64,000 nucleotides of DNA, taken from NCBI RefSeq assembly GCF_900108245.1, contig NZ_FNUY01000006.1:62001-126000 (forward strand), written 5' to 3'. The translations under genes and the position numbers were made by a program. The notes under the pieces are model-generated. The model did not search any database. It was not told where the DNA came from and was given only the letters and a program-made list of their open reading frames with translations. Origin of the DNA: Allobosea lathyri (GTDB taxonomy: Bacteria; Pseudomonadota; Alphaproteobacteria; Rhizobiales; Beijerinckiaceae). The first letter of the stretch is position 1, and each line of letters opens with the position of its first letter. Of the stretch, positions 1-8,661 are shown one piece after another.

Positions 1-2
1 GG

Positions 3-158
3 CATCGGAGCCTCGCCCTCTACAGAAAGATCAGACGACCTCTTGGCGAGGACGAACGCACTTGGATAGACCGCCGTTATAGCGCGCCGCGCGACCCGAT
101 CCAAGTGCACTCACAGCAGACTGTGATTGCCCGCGATCAGGTGAAGGGCGGCTGCTAG
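3..158 (+). CDS. Possible C-terminal end of a gene cut by the window edge
   Basis: One plus-strand frame is open from the window edge to a TAG at 156-158 and would encode about 51 residues. It is basic and contains no motif I recognise. Its stop codon interlocks with the stop of the convergent deacetylase gene at 155-157, which is common for converging genes. The fragment is short enough to be open by chance in GC-rich DNA. Confidence 0.3.
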   Translation, partial: HRSLALYRKIRRPLGEDERTWIDRRYSAPRDPIQVHSQQTVIARDQVKGGC

Positions 159-943
159 CCAGCTGTGGGAAGCGAGAACAGCTTGCGCGGATCGACCGGC
201 TTCACAGCACGATGCGAGACGGCGCGATCGAGAAAGGCGTCGAGAAAGGACCAGGCGGCGTCATCATGATCGCGATGATGGAGCAGCAGGCCGAGCGTTG
301 CATCGACGGGCTGGGGCGCTGTTCGCATCTCGGCGAGCAGGCTGCAGATCTCCGGCACGAGCGAGCGTGGCGTCCGTCCGATCCGCCCGCCATGCCAGTC
401 CATGATGTCGATCTGGGTGTTCGCGAGCCCAGGGCCTCGCCCATCCGGTATCGCGTAGTTCCTGAAGCAGGACAGGCCTACCAGACCGAGTTCAGGCAGC
501 AATGCGGCGTGGCCGGGGGCGATGCGGTTCCAGGGCGGCACGAAGACCGGCAGCAGCTGCGGGCCGAACAGCTCGCCGAGGCGGTGCCTGGCCTCCGCGA
601 TTTCGCCCCGGATGTCGGTGGCAGAACGGTTTGCGCCGAATTCCGATTTCTTCTCGCCCTCGGGGGCATGGTTGTGATGCCAGCAACCGTGCTGGCAGGG
701 CAGGAGCCATGACGTCAGCCGCAAGCGGCTGGCGAGGGCAGGCTCGGCCAGCATGGGGATCACGGCCAGCAGGGCCGGCGCGCCGAAGCGTTGCGCCACC
801 TGCGCCAGCTGGTCGAGCGCCGGGCTTGGCGCGACGGCATCGTCGTCGCGCAGCCAGAACCGGACCTGCCGTCCGCTATCGCGCCAGAGGTCGAGCTCGC
901 GTTCGAGAAGGAGCCAAGGATCTCCGGTCATATCGTCGCTCAT
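155..943 (-). CDS. Polysaccharide deacetylase family protein
   Basis: 262 residues, probably a metal-dependent carbohydrate deacetylase of the NodB-fold superfamily. An Asp-rich motif near residue 32 (LRDDDA) fits the catalytic and metal-binding Asp region. The stretch QHGCWHHNH near residue 84 supplies His ligands, followed by a short GEKKSEFG motif. FVPPWNRI near residue 136 matches the Pro-Trp motif that lines the active site in this fold. No signal peptide is visible, so it is probably cytoplasmic. It is the last gene of a minus-strand cluster: its ATG overlaps the TGA of the upstream glycosyltransferase by 4 bases, implying translational coupling. That pairing suggests a role in making a surface or storage glycan, but the substrate cannot be read from the sequence. 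Confidence 0.85.
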   Translation of the reverse strand: MSDDMTGDPWLLLERELDLWRDSGRQVRFWLRDDDAVAPSPALDQLAQVAQRFGAPALLAVIPMLAEPALASRLRLTSWLLPCQHGCWHHNHAPEGEKKSEFGANRSATDIRGEIAEARHRLGELFGPQLLPVFVPPWNRIAPGHAALLPELGLVGLSCFRNYAIPDGRGPGLANTQIDIMDWHGGRIGRTPRSLVPEICSLLAEMRTAPQPVDATLGLLLHHRDHDDAAWSFLDAFLDRAVSHRAVKPVDPRKLFSLPTAG

Positions 944-2079
944 GGTGCCGCGACGCTCGTTGCGAGGGCGAGCCTTGCCCGGCGGTTTTTGCAGGCGATG
1001 GCGAGGCCCCGATTGAGGATCGCCGCTGCGCGTTCCGGCGTGCGTTCGTTGAGTGCGAAGTCGCGCGCGGCGGCGCCCATCGTTTCGCGCCGGGCGGGAT
1101 CGTCGAGCAATTGCGCCAGCGCTGCCGCCATCCCGGCCTCGTCGCCTTCCGGCGCCAGGAGGGCCGTCTCGCCGCGCTTGACCGTGGCGGAGACGCCGCC
1201 GCTGTCGAAGGCGACGACCGGCAGCCCGATCGCCTGGGCTTCGAGATAGACCAGCCCATAGGCCTCGCGCATGCCGGGCCAGACGAAGACGTCATGGGCT
1301 GCGAGCTTGGCCATCGCGCTGGCATGGTCCAGCGAACCGCACCAGTGGATGCGGCCCGGAGGAAATTCGGCGAAGGCGTTTTCGATCTCGCGACGCTGCC
1401 GGCCGTCCCCGACGATGCTGAGCGTCCAGGATCTGTCCGTGAGGTGGGCGAGAATGCGGGCGAGCGTCAGATAGCTGTTCTGCTTGGTGCCGGCGCGCAT
1501 CATCGCGATGGTGACGAGGCGCGGCGTGGCTGCGCTGCCCTGGCGCTGGGTGGGGGTCTTGTCGAAGGCGATGAAGGGCGGCAGCTCCAGCAGGGCGGTG
1601 TGCTCGCTGCGCCATGCCTCGAGGCCCTCGCGATCACGGTCGGTGAAATAGAGATGCAGGTCGGTGGCGTCGATTCCGCGCCGCACGATGGCCGTATGGG
1701 GCGCCCATTCGCCCTCCGCTCGCCGCAGGGCATCGCTCGCCTCGGCGACGACATAGGGGATGCCGAGCTGCGCGACGATGTCGGGCCCGAGCAGGTCGGG
1801 CGCCCGGTAATAGTTGTGATAGGTGAACCAGAGATCGGGCGCGGCATGACCCTCGCGCCATCCGGTGAGCAGGTTGTCTCGGAGCGTTGCCGCCTCGCTC
1901 TGGTGCTGCGCCAGGGATTCGAGATCGGGCGTCCTCAGATAATCCCTGCGGCCCTTGACCGGTTCGACCGTATGGCCGAGCGACTCGAGCGCCGCGACCA
2001 GCTGGCGCGCCATCCGCCGGTCCCCGGATATGCCGCCATCGCTGAAGAGGTTGAGCGGCGTGTGAAAGGCGATACGCAC
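940..2079 (-). CDS. Glycosyltransferase, GT4-like (GT-B fold)
   Basis: 379 residues starting at a GTG. The N-terminus (MRIAFHTPLN followed by a Gly-rich GDRRMAR segment) and the C-terminal Rossmann half fit a two-domain GT-B enzyme. The family's E-x7-E signature is present as EAYGLVYLE near residue 285, followed by a GLPVVAFDSGG motif that contacts the donor nucleotide sugar. No transmembrane segment is apparent. It lies 33 bases after the DppC-like permease gene and overlaps the deacetylase gene by 4 bases, so the cluster appears to couple a peptide importer with glycan modification. No clear Shine-Dalgarno sequence precedes the GTG, so the start is moderately certain. Acceptor and donor are unknown. 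Confidence 0.85.
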   Translation of the reverse strand: MRIAFHTPLNLFSDGGISGDRRMARQLVAALESLGHTVEPVKGRRDYLRTPDLESLAQHQSEAATLRDNLLTGWREGHAAPDLWFTYHNYYRAPDLLGPDIVAQLGIPYVVAEASDALRRAEGEWAPHTAIVRRGIDATDLHLYFTDRDREGLEAWRSEHTALLELPPFIAFDKTPTQRQGSAATPRLVTIAMMRAGTKQNSYLTLARILAHLTDRSWTLSIVGDGRQRREIENAFAEFPPGRIHWCGSLDHASAMAKLAAHDVFVWPGMREAYGLVYLEAQAIGLPVVAFDSGGVSATVKRGETALLAPEGDEAGMAAALAQLLDDPARRETMGAAARDFALNERTPERAAAILNRGLAIACKNRRARLALATSVAAP

Positions 2080-2112
2080 CGGGTGGTGTTCTTTATTGGG
2101 GCGGCGTTGCGG

Positions 2113-3309
2113 TCAGCGATACGGATCGGCCGCGTCGCGCAGGCCATCGCCGAGGAAGTTGAAGGCCAGGATGATCAGGATGACGGGCACGACCGGATAG
2201 AGCAACCAGGGATAGAGCGCCACCACATTGATGTTCTGCGCCTCGTTCAGCATCACGCCCCAGCTCGTGATCGGCGGCCGCAACCCCAGGCCCAGGAAGC
2301 TCAGCGCGGTCTCGCCCAGAATCGTCTTGGGGATGGTGATCGTCGCCGAGGCGATCAGGTGGCTCATGAAGCCGGGAACGAGATGCAGGCCGATGATGCG
2401 GGCGGGCTTGGCGCCCATCAACTGGGCCGCGACGACATAGTCCTCCTCGCGCAGCGAGAGCAGTTTGGAGCGCACGGCCCGCGCCAGACCCGTCCAGTCC
2501 ATCAGCCCGAGGATCACTGTGATGCCGAAATAGACGACGATCGGGCTCCAGGACGGCGGCATGATCGAGGCCAGCGCGAGCCAGAGCGGAATATGCGGCA
2601 GGGACTGGACGATCTCGATCAGGCGCTGGACGAACAGATCGACGCGGCCGCCATAATAGCCGGCGATGCCGCCGATGATGACGCCGAGCACGAAGGACAC
2701 GCCGACGCCGAGCAGGCCGATCGATAGCGAGATGCGGCCGCCATAGAGAATGCGCGAGAGCATGTCGCGGCCGAGCCTGTCGGAGCCGAGCAGGAAGAGC
2801 GTGCCATCTTCGGGCGGGCAGAACAACCGGACATTGCCGGGGATCAGGCCCCAGAAGAGGTAGTCGTCGCCGCGGCAGAAGAAGCGGATCTGCTGCGGGC
2901 GCGTGCGGTCGACATCATATTCGCGCTTCAGATTCTCCATGTTGAGGCGCTGGGTATAGGGATAGACGAAGGGGCCGAGGAAACGCCCCTCATGGAAGAG
3001 ATGCACCTCCTGGCGCGGGGCGCGGATGAAATCGGTATTGCGCGTCGTGTAATGATAGGGCGCCAGCAGTTCGCAGAAGGCTGCCATCCCGTAGATCGTC
3101 AGGATGACGACGGCAGAGATCACAGCGAGCCGATGCTTGCGGAACTTCCACCACATCAACTGCCATTGCGAGGCGAGGTAGATGCGCTCCTGCGCCGGCG
3201 TCATCGCCTCGACGGCATAGGGCTCGAACGGCGCGGTCGAGGCCGTATGCGGGAGCGGTGCGCCGTCCGCCGGCAACTGCTGGAGTGTCGATGTCGGAGC
3301 GCTGGTCAC
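2113..3309 (-). CDS. Peptide/nickel-type ABC transporter permease, DppC/YejE-like
   Basis: 398-residue inner-membrane permease. A first membrane helix lies near residues 60-80, then a long periplasmic insertion with paired Cys, then the usual cluster of helices from about residue 185. The EAA loop that contacts the ATPase is visible near residue 305 (AAQLMGAKPARIIGLHLVP), and the C-terminal ETALSFLGLGL motif is typical of DppC/OppC proteins. At about 400 residues it is longer than most DppC proteins (near 300) because of the insertion after the first helix, as in YejE-type permeases. It begins at a GTG overlapping the TGA of the partner permease by 4 bases. It should pair with the permease at 3306-4307 and the fused ATPase at 6269-8149. 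Confidence 0.93.
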   Translation of the reverse strand: MTSAPTSTLQQLPADGAPLPHTASTAPFEPYAVEAMTPAQERIYLASQWQLMWWKFRKHRLAVISAVVILTIYGMAAFCELLAPYHYTTRNTDFIRAPRQEVHLFHEGRFLGPFVYPYTQRLNMENLKREYDVDRTRPQQIRFFCRGDDYLFWGLIPGNVRLFCPPEDGTLFLLGSDRLGRDMLSRILYGGRISLSIGLLGVGVSFVLGVIIGGIAGYYGGRVDLFVQRLIEIVQSLPHIPLWLALASIMPPSWSPIVVYFGITVILGLMDWTGLARAVRSKLLSLREEDYVVAAQLMGAKPARIIGLHLVPGFMSHLIASATITIPKTILGETALSFLGLGLRPPITSWGVMLNEAQNINVVALYPWLLYPVVPVILIILAFNFLGDGLRDAADPYR

Positions 3310-4307
3310 TTGGTCGCGGTCCCCTGAAGGCGGATGCGGGGATCGAGGATGGCAAGCGCAATGTCCGAGATCAGTACTCCGATCACGGTCAGGAAAGAGA
3401 GGAACATCAGGAAGGAGCCAGCGAGATACATGTCCTGCGCCTGCAGCGCCCGGATCAGCAGCGGGCCGGTGGTCTGGAGCGAGAGCACGATGGCGACGAT
3501 CTCGGCGCCCGAGACGATCGAGGGCAGGATATCGCCGATATCAGAGACGAAGAAGTTCAGGGACATGCGCAGCGGATATTTGCGCAGCGCCTTGCCCGGC
3601 GGCAGCCCCTTGGCGCGGGCGGTCACGAAATACTGCTTCTGCAGTTCGTCCAGGAGGTTGGCCCTGACCGCGCGGATCATGCCGGCAGTGCCGCCGGCGC
3701 CGATGATGATCACCGGAATCCAAAGATGTTCGAGCACCGATCTGAACTTGGCCCAGCTCATCGGCTGGTTGAGATATTGCGGATCGACAAGCCCGCCGAT
3801 CGAGGTGCCGAACCAGATATTGGCGGCATACATGAAGACCAGCGCCAGCAGGAAGTGCGGCACCGCCAACCCGATCAGGCCGAGAAAGGTCAGGCCGTAA
3901 TCGCCCCAGCTATATTGGTGCGTGGCCGAGTAGATGCCGATCGGGAACGCGACCACCCAGGTGAAGATGATCGTGACGAAGGACACCATCATGGTGAGCA
4001 GCAACCGGTCTCCGACGATCTCCCGCACCGGCCGCTGATACTCGAAGGAATAGCCCATATCGCCCTGGAGTAGGCCGGTGACCCAGCGGAAATATCGCTC
4101 CACCGGCGGCTTGTCGAAGCCGTATTCCTGTTTCAGGAACTCGATGCGGCTGAGGTCGGCCTTTTCCCCCTGCGCCTGCATTTCGGCGGCAAGCGTCTCG
4201 AAATAGTCGCCCTCGGGCAGGTTGATCACGGTGAAGATCAACGCGCTGGTGACCAGCAGCGTCGGGATCATCAGCAGGATGCGCTTGAAGATGTATTGCA
4301 GCAGCAC
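3306..4307 (-). CDS. Peptide/nickel-type ABC transporter permease, DppB/YejB-like
   Basis: 333 residues. The N-terminus (YIFKRILLMIPTLL) is the standard DppB/OppB first helix, followed by a periplasmic loop and five further membrane helices. The ATPase-coupling EAA loop appears near residue 222 (TARAKGLPPGKALRKYPLR). It begins with GTG just 3 bases after the stop of the substrate-binding protein gene and overlaps the second permease gene by 4 bases. With the partners either side it forms a complete importer of the dipeptide/oligopeptide family. Substrate is unknown; Yej-like systems take up peptides. Confidence 0.93.
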   Translation of the reverse strand: MLLQYIFKRILLMIPTLLVTSALIFTVINLPEGDYFETLAAEMQAQGEKADLSRIEFLKQEYGFDKPPVERYFRWVTGLLQGDMGYSFEYQRPVREIVGDRLLLTMMVSFVTIIFTWVVAFPIGIYSATHQYSWGDYGLTFLGLIGLAVPHFLLALVFMYAANIWFGTSIGGLVDPQYLNQPMSWAKFRSVLEHLWIPVIIIGAGGTAGMIRAVRANLLDELQKQYFVTARAKGLPPGKALRKYPLRMSLNFFVSDIGDILPSIVSGAEIVAIVLSLQTTGPLLIRALQAQDMYLAGSFLMFLSFLTVIGVLISDIALAILDPRIRLQGTATK

Positions 4308-4310
4308 GGA

Positions 4311-6272
4311 TCAGCTCTTGGCTTTCGGCTGGTCGAACCAGAAGGTGTCGGGCAGGTAACGCCCGATGAAGGCGCCCGGTTCGAAGCTGTAGAGTCCCTT
4401 TTCGGGGACGTTGCGCAGATTGCGCGAGACGACGATCGGCTGCAGCGTGCCGTTGACGATGCCGATCGTGAAGAGCTGCTCGGCGTTGATCGTCAGCATG
4501 CGCTGCCAGATTTCCTTGCGCTGCTCGCGGGTCACGCTGGAACGCCAGTCCTGGTAGAGCTGGACCAGTTCCTTGACCTCGGGAACCTCGGGCTTCTCGC
4601 CTTCGCGACCGCCGCTTTCGATGAACTGCCCCCAGCGCGGCCAGTTGAATTGGGCGGACGAGGTCGGCGCCAGCGCGTCGGGCTCCATTTCCGGCGAGAC
4701 CAGCGCGTTGTCCATGCCGGCCCAGGCCGACATGATGGTCTGGCCCGCCACGATGCGCCGGCGAAACACGTCCCGCTGGGTCGAGCGCGGATAGATCTTG
4801 ATGCCGACGGTGAAGAGATCCTGCTTGATCAGGTCAAGGATATCGGTCTCTTCCGTGTTCTCGCCGGCCGTCTCGATGGTGAATTCCAGTCGCCGCCCGT
4901 CGGAGAGCAGGCGGACACCGTCCGGGTCGCGCTTGGTCAGGCCGATCTCGTCGAGCAGGTGGTCGGCCAGCCCGGTGTCGTGCTGCGTCCACAGGTTGGC
5001 AAGCCGGGCATCGTAGAGCGGGCTTTCGGGCAAAGCGGTATTGCCGCTCTCTGTGGCCAACCCGAAGAAGATGACCTTGTTGATATCCTTGCGGTTGATC
5101 GCGACCGACAAGGCGCGGCGGTAGCGGACATCGCGGTTGAGGTCGCGCCAGATCGGGTCGATCGCGTTCATGTTCGGCATCAGCGCGAAATAGGCGCCTT
5201 CCGCCCGCTTCCACAGCTTGATCTCGAAATCCATCCGCTTCGAGGCTTCCTTGAGGAAGGTGTAGTTGTCGAAGCGGAGATAGCGCGCCTGCAGGTCGGC
5301 ATCGCCGGCCGCTGTCTTGGCGGGCACAAGCGAGTTCGTTCCGACAGTCAGGGTGACCTTGTCGACATAAGGCAGCTGCAAGCCGTTCTGGTCGATCCGG
5401 TGGAAATAGGCGTTGCGCTCGAAGACGAACTGCTCGGCCGGAAGCGGCGTCGTGTTGCGCCAGGGGTCGAGCGTGGGGAGTTCGGGGTTTTCGGGCCGGT
5501 ACATGCGCGAGACCCGCTCGTGCAGCGAGCCCCAATCCCTGACCCGGGCCAGCTTGACCCGCGAATGCAGCGTAACAGGGTCGGCATAGTTGATGTGAAA
5601 CTGCTTCAGATAGCCCGAGGGCATGCAGATATAGGTCGGCTGGGCGCCCGCGAGCGCCGGCAGGAAGACGGGATTCGGTTTGGCCCAGCTATAGCGGACC
5701 TCGGTCGGGCTCAGGACCTCGAACACCGGCGGCTCGCCGTCCGCCAGCAGGGCCTGCGGCGGCCCGCCCGGCGAGAGCCGCTTGTTGTTGGCGACATCCT
5801 TCCACCAATAGCGGAAATCCTCGGTGGTGAAGGGCGATCCGTCCGACCAGCGATGCCCGGGCCGCAGTCGCAGCGTGAAGATGCGGCCTTCCTGGACCTC
5901 GAAACTCTCCAGCACATCGGGCGCGATCTCGAGGTTCTCGTCGTAGACGATGAGCCGGGTATAGCCGTAGAGCGTCATCATGCGGATGTCGCGCTGGTCG
6001 CCCATCAGCATGCGGATGTTGCCGCCATGGCGGCCCGGCTCGCGGCCCGGCCCGGAGACCTGGACGATCCGTGGCACGGTCGGCACCCGCAGCGAGATAT
6101 GCGGCAGGGTGCCGTTCGCGACCTGCTCGGCGAAGAACGGGCTGTCGACCAGTTCGAGCGGCTTCATCGTGGCCGCGCGCGCCTGGCGGGGCAGGGCGCT
6201 GGCCATCATCGCAGCCGAGCCCAGCGTCAATGCCGAGCGGCGTGTCGGGCCATGGCGACGCTGCTTCATCAT
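4311..6272 (-). CDS. Extracellular solute-binding protein, family 5 (peptide ABC importer), Tat-exported
   Basis: 653 residues from the chosen ATG at 6272. That codon overlaps the TGA of the upstream ATPase gene (ATGA) and has a GGGAG Shine-Dalgarno sequence 6 bases upstream; a longer frame to 6383 exists but lacks this support. The N-terminus carries a twin-arginine signal (TRRSALTLG followed by a hydrophobic stretch and an Ala-x-Ala type cleavage site near residue 34), so it is probably exported folded by Tat. The mature protein contains the family 5 pattern of a ligand-delivery lobe with an RPGHRWSDGSPFT motif near residue 140. It is longer than DppA (about 535), close to YejA-type proteins (about 600). 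It delivers substrate to the permeases encoded downstream. Confidence 0.93.
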   Translation of the reverse strand: MMKQRRHGPTRRSALTLGSAAMMASALPRQARAATMKPLELVDSPFFAEQVANGTLPHISLRVPTVPRIVQVSGPGREPGRHGGNIRMLMGDQRDIRMMTLYGYTRLIVYDENLEIAPDVLESFEVQEGRIFTLRLRPGHRWSDGSPFTTEDFRYWWKDVANNKRLSPGGPPQALLADGEPPVFEVLSPTEVRYSWAKPNPVFLPALAGAQPTYICMPSGYLKQFHINYADPVTLHSRVKLARVRDWGSLHERVSRMYRPENPELPTLDPWRNTTPLPAEQFVFERNAYFHRIDQNGLQLPYVDKVTLTVGTNSLVPAKTAAGDADLQARYLRFDNYTFLKEASKRMDFEIKLWKRAEGAYFALMPNMNAIDPIWRDLNRDVRYRRALSVAINRKDINKVIFFGLATESGNTALPESPLYDARLANLWTQHDTGLADHLLDEIGLTKRDPDGVRLLSDGRRLEFTIETAGENTEETDILDLIKQDLFTVGIKIYPRSTQRDVFRRRIVAGQTIMSAWAGMDNALVSPEMEPDALAPTSSAQFNWPRWGQFIESGGREGEKPEVPEVKELVQLYQDWRSSVTREQRKEIWQRMLTINAEQLFTIGIVNGTLQPIVVSRNLRNVPEKGLYSFEPGAFIGRYLPDTFWFDQPKAKS

Positions 6273-8149
6273 GCCATCTCCCGAATGTCGGCGCCGGGGC
6301 GGGCGAGCACGAAATGGCCTTCGCCGAGCGGCAGATGCGTCAGGGCGTCGCCATCGGGGTCCTGCCTGAAAGCCGCAGCCCAATGCGTGGAATCGGAGGC
6401 CCCGCCGGGTGCCGCGAGCTTGAAGTCCAGCTTGCGGTCGAGATCGGCGAAGGGCACCGAACGCAGGAGGGCCTTGGTATAGGGGTGCCTTGGCTGTGTG
6501 AAAAGGAGATGGCGCGGCGCGATTTCGACGATGCGGCCATTGGCCATCACCGCGATACGGTCGGCCATGTAGTTCACCACGGCGAGGTTGTGCGAGATGA
6601 ACAGGAAGGTCAGCCCACGCTCGGCCTGCAGGTCCTTCAGCAGGTTCAGGATCTGCGCCTGAACGGAGACGTCGAGCGCGGAGACCGGCTCGTCGCAGAT
6701 GATCAGGTCGGGGTCGAGCGCGAGCGCGCGGGCGATGCCGATGCGCTGGCGCTGTCCGCCCGAGAAGGAATGCGGATAGCGATTGAGGAAGCGCGGATCG
6801 AGCCCGACATCCTCCATCAGGCTGCGCACACGCGCGGTCTGTTCGGCACCCTCGCTACGCTCGTGGATGACCAGCGGCTCGCGCAGGATGCTCATCACCG
6901 TCATGCGCGGCGAGAGCGAGGAGACCGGATCCTGGAAGATCATCTGGACTCTCGGCCGGAAGGCGCGCAGATCCTCGCCTTCCAGAGCGAGCACATCGAC
7001 CGGCGCCTGGCCGTCATCGAAGCGGATCGTGCCGGTATCGGGCTTGACCGCGCGCATGATGATCTTGCTGACGGTGGTCTTGCCGCAGCCGCTCTCGCCG
7101 ACGAGGCCGAGACATTCGCCGCGCCGGATATCGAAGCTGACATCGTCGACGGCTTTCACGGTCGACAAGGTGCCCTTGCCGAAGAATTTCCGAGCGCCTG
7201 TGGTGTAGCTCTTGCGCAAGCCCCTCACGCTCAGCAGCGGCGGGGCGGCGTCACGTTGCGCCGCTGTCATGACCGGCCTGACCACCGGCGCGCGGGGGCG
7301 CGCCTCGCGCAACGCCACCAGCCGCTCGCCATCGGCCATGTCGAAATGCGGGGAAGCCTTGAGCAGCGCCTTCAGATAGGGGTGTCGCGGCTGGCGAAAG
7401 ATGCTCTCGACGGGGCCGCTCTCGAGGATTTCGCCGTGGTAAATCACCACGACCTCGTCGGCCATATTGGCGACGACGCCGAGATCATGGGTGATCAGCA
7501 GGATCGCCATGCCCATTTCGGCTTGGAGATCACGCATCAGATCGAGCACCTGGGCCTGGATGGTGACGTCCAGCGCGGTCGTCGGCTCGTCGGCGATCAG
7601 CAGCGCCGGCTGGCAGATCAGCGCCATGGCGAGCATGGCGCGCTGGCGCAGGCCGCCTGAAAGCTCGAAGGAATAGAGGCCGTAGGCCCGGTGCGGGTCC
7701 TTGAAGCCGACGCGCTTGAGCATCGCCTCGATCAAGCCGCGCGCTTCGCGCTTGGGCATCGGCCGATGCAGCAGCAGAGCTTCCTCGATCTGGTTGCCGA
7801 TGGTGTGGACCGGCGAAAGCGAGGACATCGGCTCCTGGAAGATCATGCCGATGCGGCCGCCGCGCAACTCCCTGATCTCGGTGCCCTCGGCGGGCAGGCC
7901 GGCGATATCGACCGAGGAGCCCGGCTGGTCAGGGTCGCGGAACAGGATTTCGCCGCCGGTCACAGCGCCGGCGCGGGGCAGGAGGCCCATGATCGCCTGA
8001 GAGATCACCGATTTTCCGGAGCCGGACTCGCCGACGAGCGCGACAGTCTTGCCGGCAGGGACGCGAAGGCTGACGCCCTTCACCACATCACGGGCGAGGC
8101 CGTGCACGGTGAAGCCGATACGCAAATCGCTGATACGCAGGATGTCCAT
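6269..8149 (-). CDS. Fused double ATPase of a peptide ABC importer (DppD-DppF/YejF-like)
   Basis: About 626 residues with two complete ABC ATPase domains in one chain. The first has Walker A GESGSGKS near residue 40, signature ELSGG and Walker [11 protein letters not shown]; the second has Walker A GESGCGKT, signature FSGGQRQR and Walker [11 protein letters not shown]. Each domain is followed by the C-terminal peptide-importer extension ending in RHPYLKAL or RHPYTKALL. The ATG at 8149 ([11 protein letters not shown]) starts exactly where this family usually begins. A GTG at 8191 would add 14 residues, and neither start has a strong Shine-Dalgarno sequence. It is the first clear gene of the minus-strand cluster and overlaps the binding-protein gene by 4 bases. 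Both ATP sites look catalytically intact, in contrast to the divergent ABC protein at 8662. Confidence 0.93.
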   Translation of the reverse strand: MDILRISDLRIGFTVHGLARDVVKGVSLRVPAGKTVALVGESGSGKSVISQAIMGLLPRAGAVTGGEILFRDPDQPGSSVDIAGLPAEGTEIRELRGGRIGMIFQEPMSSLSPVHTIGNQIEEALLLHRPMPKREARGLIEAMLKRVGFKDPHRAYGLYSFELSGGLRQRAMLAMALICQPALLIADEPTTALDVTIQAQVLDLMRDLQAEMGMAILLITHDLGVVANMADEVVVIYHGEILESGPVESIFRQPRHPYLKALLKASPHFDMADGERLVALREARPRAPVVRPVMTAAQRDAAPPLLSVRGLRKSYTTGARKFFGKGTLSTVKAVDDVSFDIRRGECLGLVGESGCGKTTVSKIIMRAVKPDTGTIRFDDGQAPVDVLALEGEDLRAFRPRVQMIFQDPVSSLSPRMTVMSILREPLVIHERSEGAEQTARVRSLMEDVGLDPRFLNRYPHSFSGGQRQRIGIARALALDPDLIICDEPVSALDVSVQAQILNLLKDLQAERGLTFLFISHNLAVVNYMADRIAVMANGRIVEIAPRHLLFTQPRHPYTKALLRSVPFADLDRKLDFKLAAPGGASDSTHWAAAFRQDPDGDALTHLPLGEGHFVLARPGADIREMA

Positions 8150-8200
8150 GACTAGCTGACGCCGAAACCCCTGATGCCGTGCGGTATCCACCCAACGGCA

Positions 8201-8473
8201 CTAGACGTCTAAAGTTGCGTCTTGCCAATGGCTTTTGACCCGGCGGTTCATTCGGGCGGACATTGCCCGGCGCCGATGACATCCGCGCAACGGGAGCCGC
8301 GCCGAAGCCGCCCTCTGCAAGAGGGCGCCATCGCAGGCGGGATCGGCCAAAGCGAGACGGGGAGAACCGAGCGGGCCCGCCACTATCAGGCTTGCAATCA
8401 TCACGCTCGCGACCATGACGAGCCGGGCGGCCCGCGCGAGCCGGTGCGGCCAGTCCAGGACGTCGCGGATCAT
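8201..8473 (-). CDS. Possible small secreted protein, unknown
   Basis: 90 codons. The ATG is preceded by a strong GGAGGAG Shine-Dalgarno sequence 5 bases away. The N-terminus looks like a Sec signal: basic residues, then a hydrophobic run near residues 17-35 and an ALA cleavage motif near residue 42. The last 30 residues are strongly basic and unlike the rest, so the reading frame could be damaged there or simply open by chance. It lies just upstream of the ABC importer operon on the same strand and may be its first gene or a remnant. I do not recognise the family. Confidence 0.4.
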   Translation of the reverse strand: MIRDVLDWPHRLARAARLVMVASVMIASLIVAGPLGSPRLALADPACDGALLQRAASARLPLRGCHRRRAMSARMNRRVKSHWQDATLDV

Positions 8474-8661
8474 CGGGCTCCTCCAGCGATCGTGATCGAA
8501 ACATGGGGGCCGTCGAGGCGCATGTCCGTCACGGATCGGCGTGCCTCATTGCGCTGGACCACAAGCTGGCACACATATGGCGCGGCAGGTCTCGCTGGAG
8601 ACTTTCCAAGCAGGGATGCGCGAGGCTGCGGGGATGCGAGCGCGCCGGACAGGATTGCCAT

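Noticed and set aside
502..2727. A 741-codon open frame on the plus strand
   Set aside because: It is antisense to the deacetylase, glycosyltransferase and permease genes, and the translation has no protein-like motifs.
4296..6482. A long plus-strand frame opposite the binding-protein gene
   Set aside because: Antisense to a strongly supported gene with a signal peptide and family motifs.
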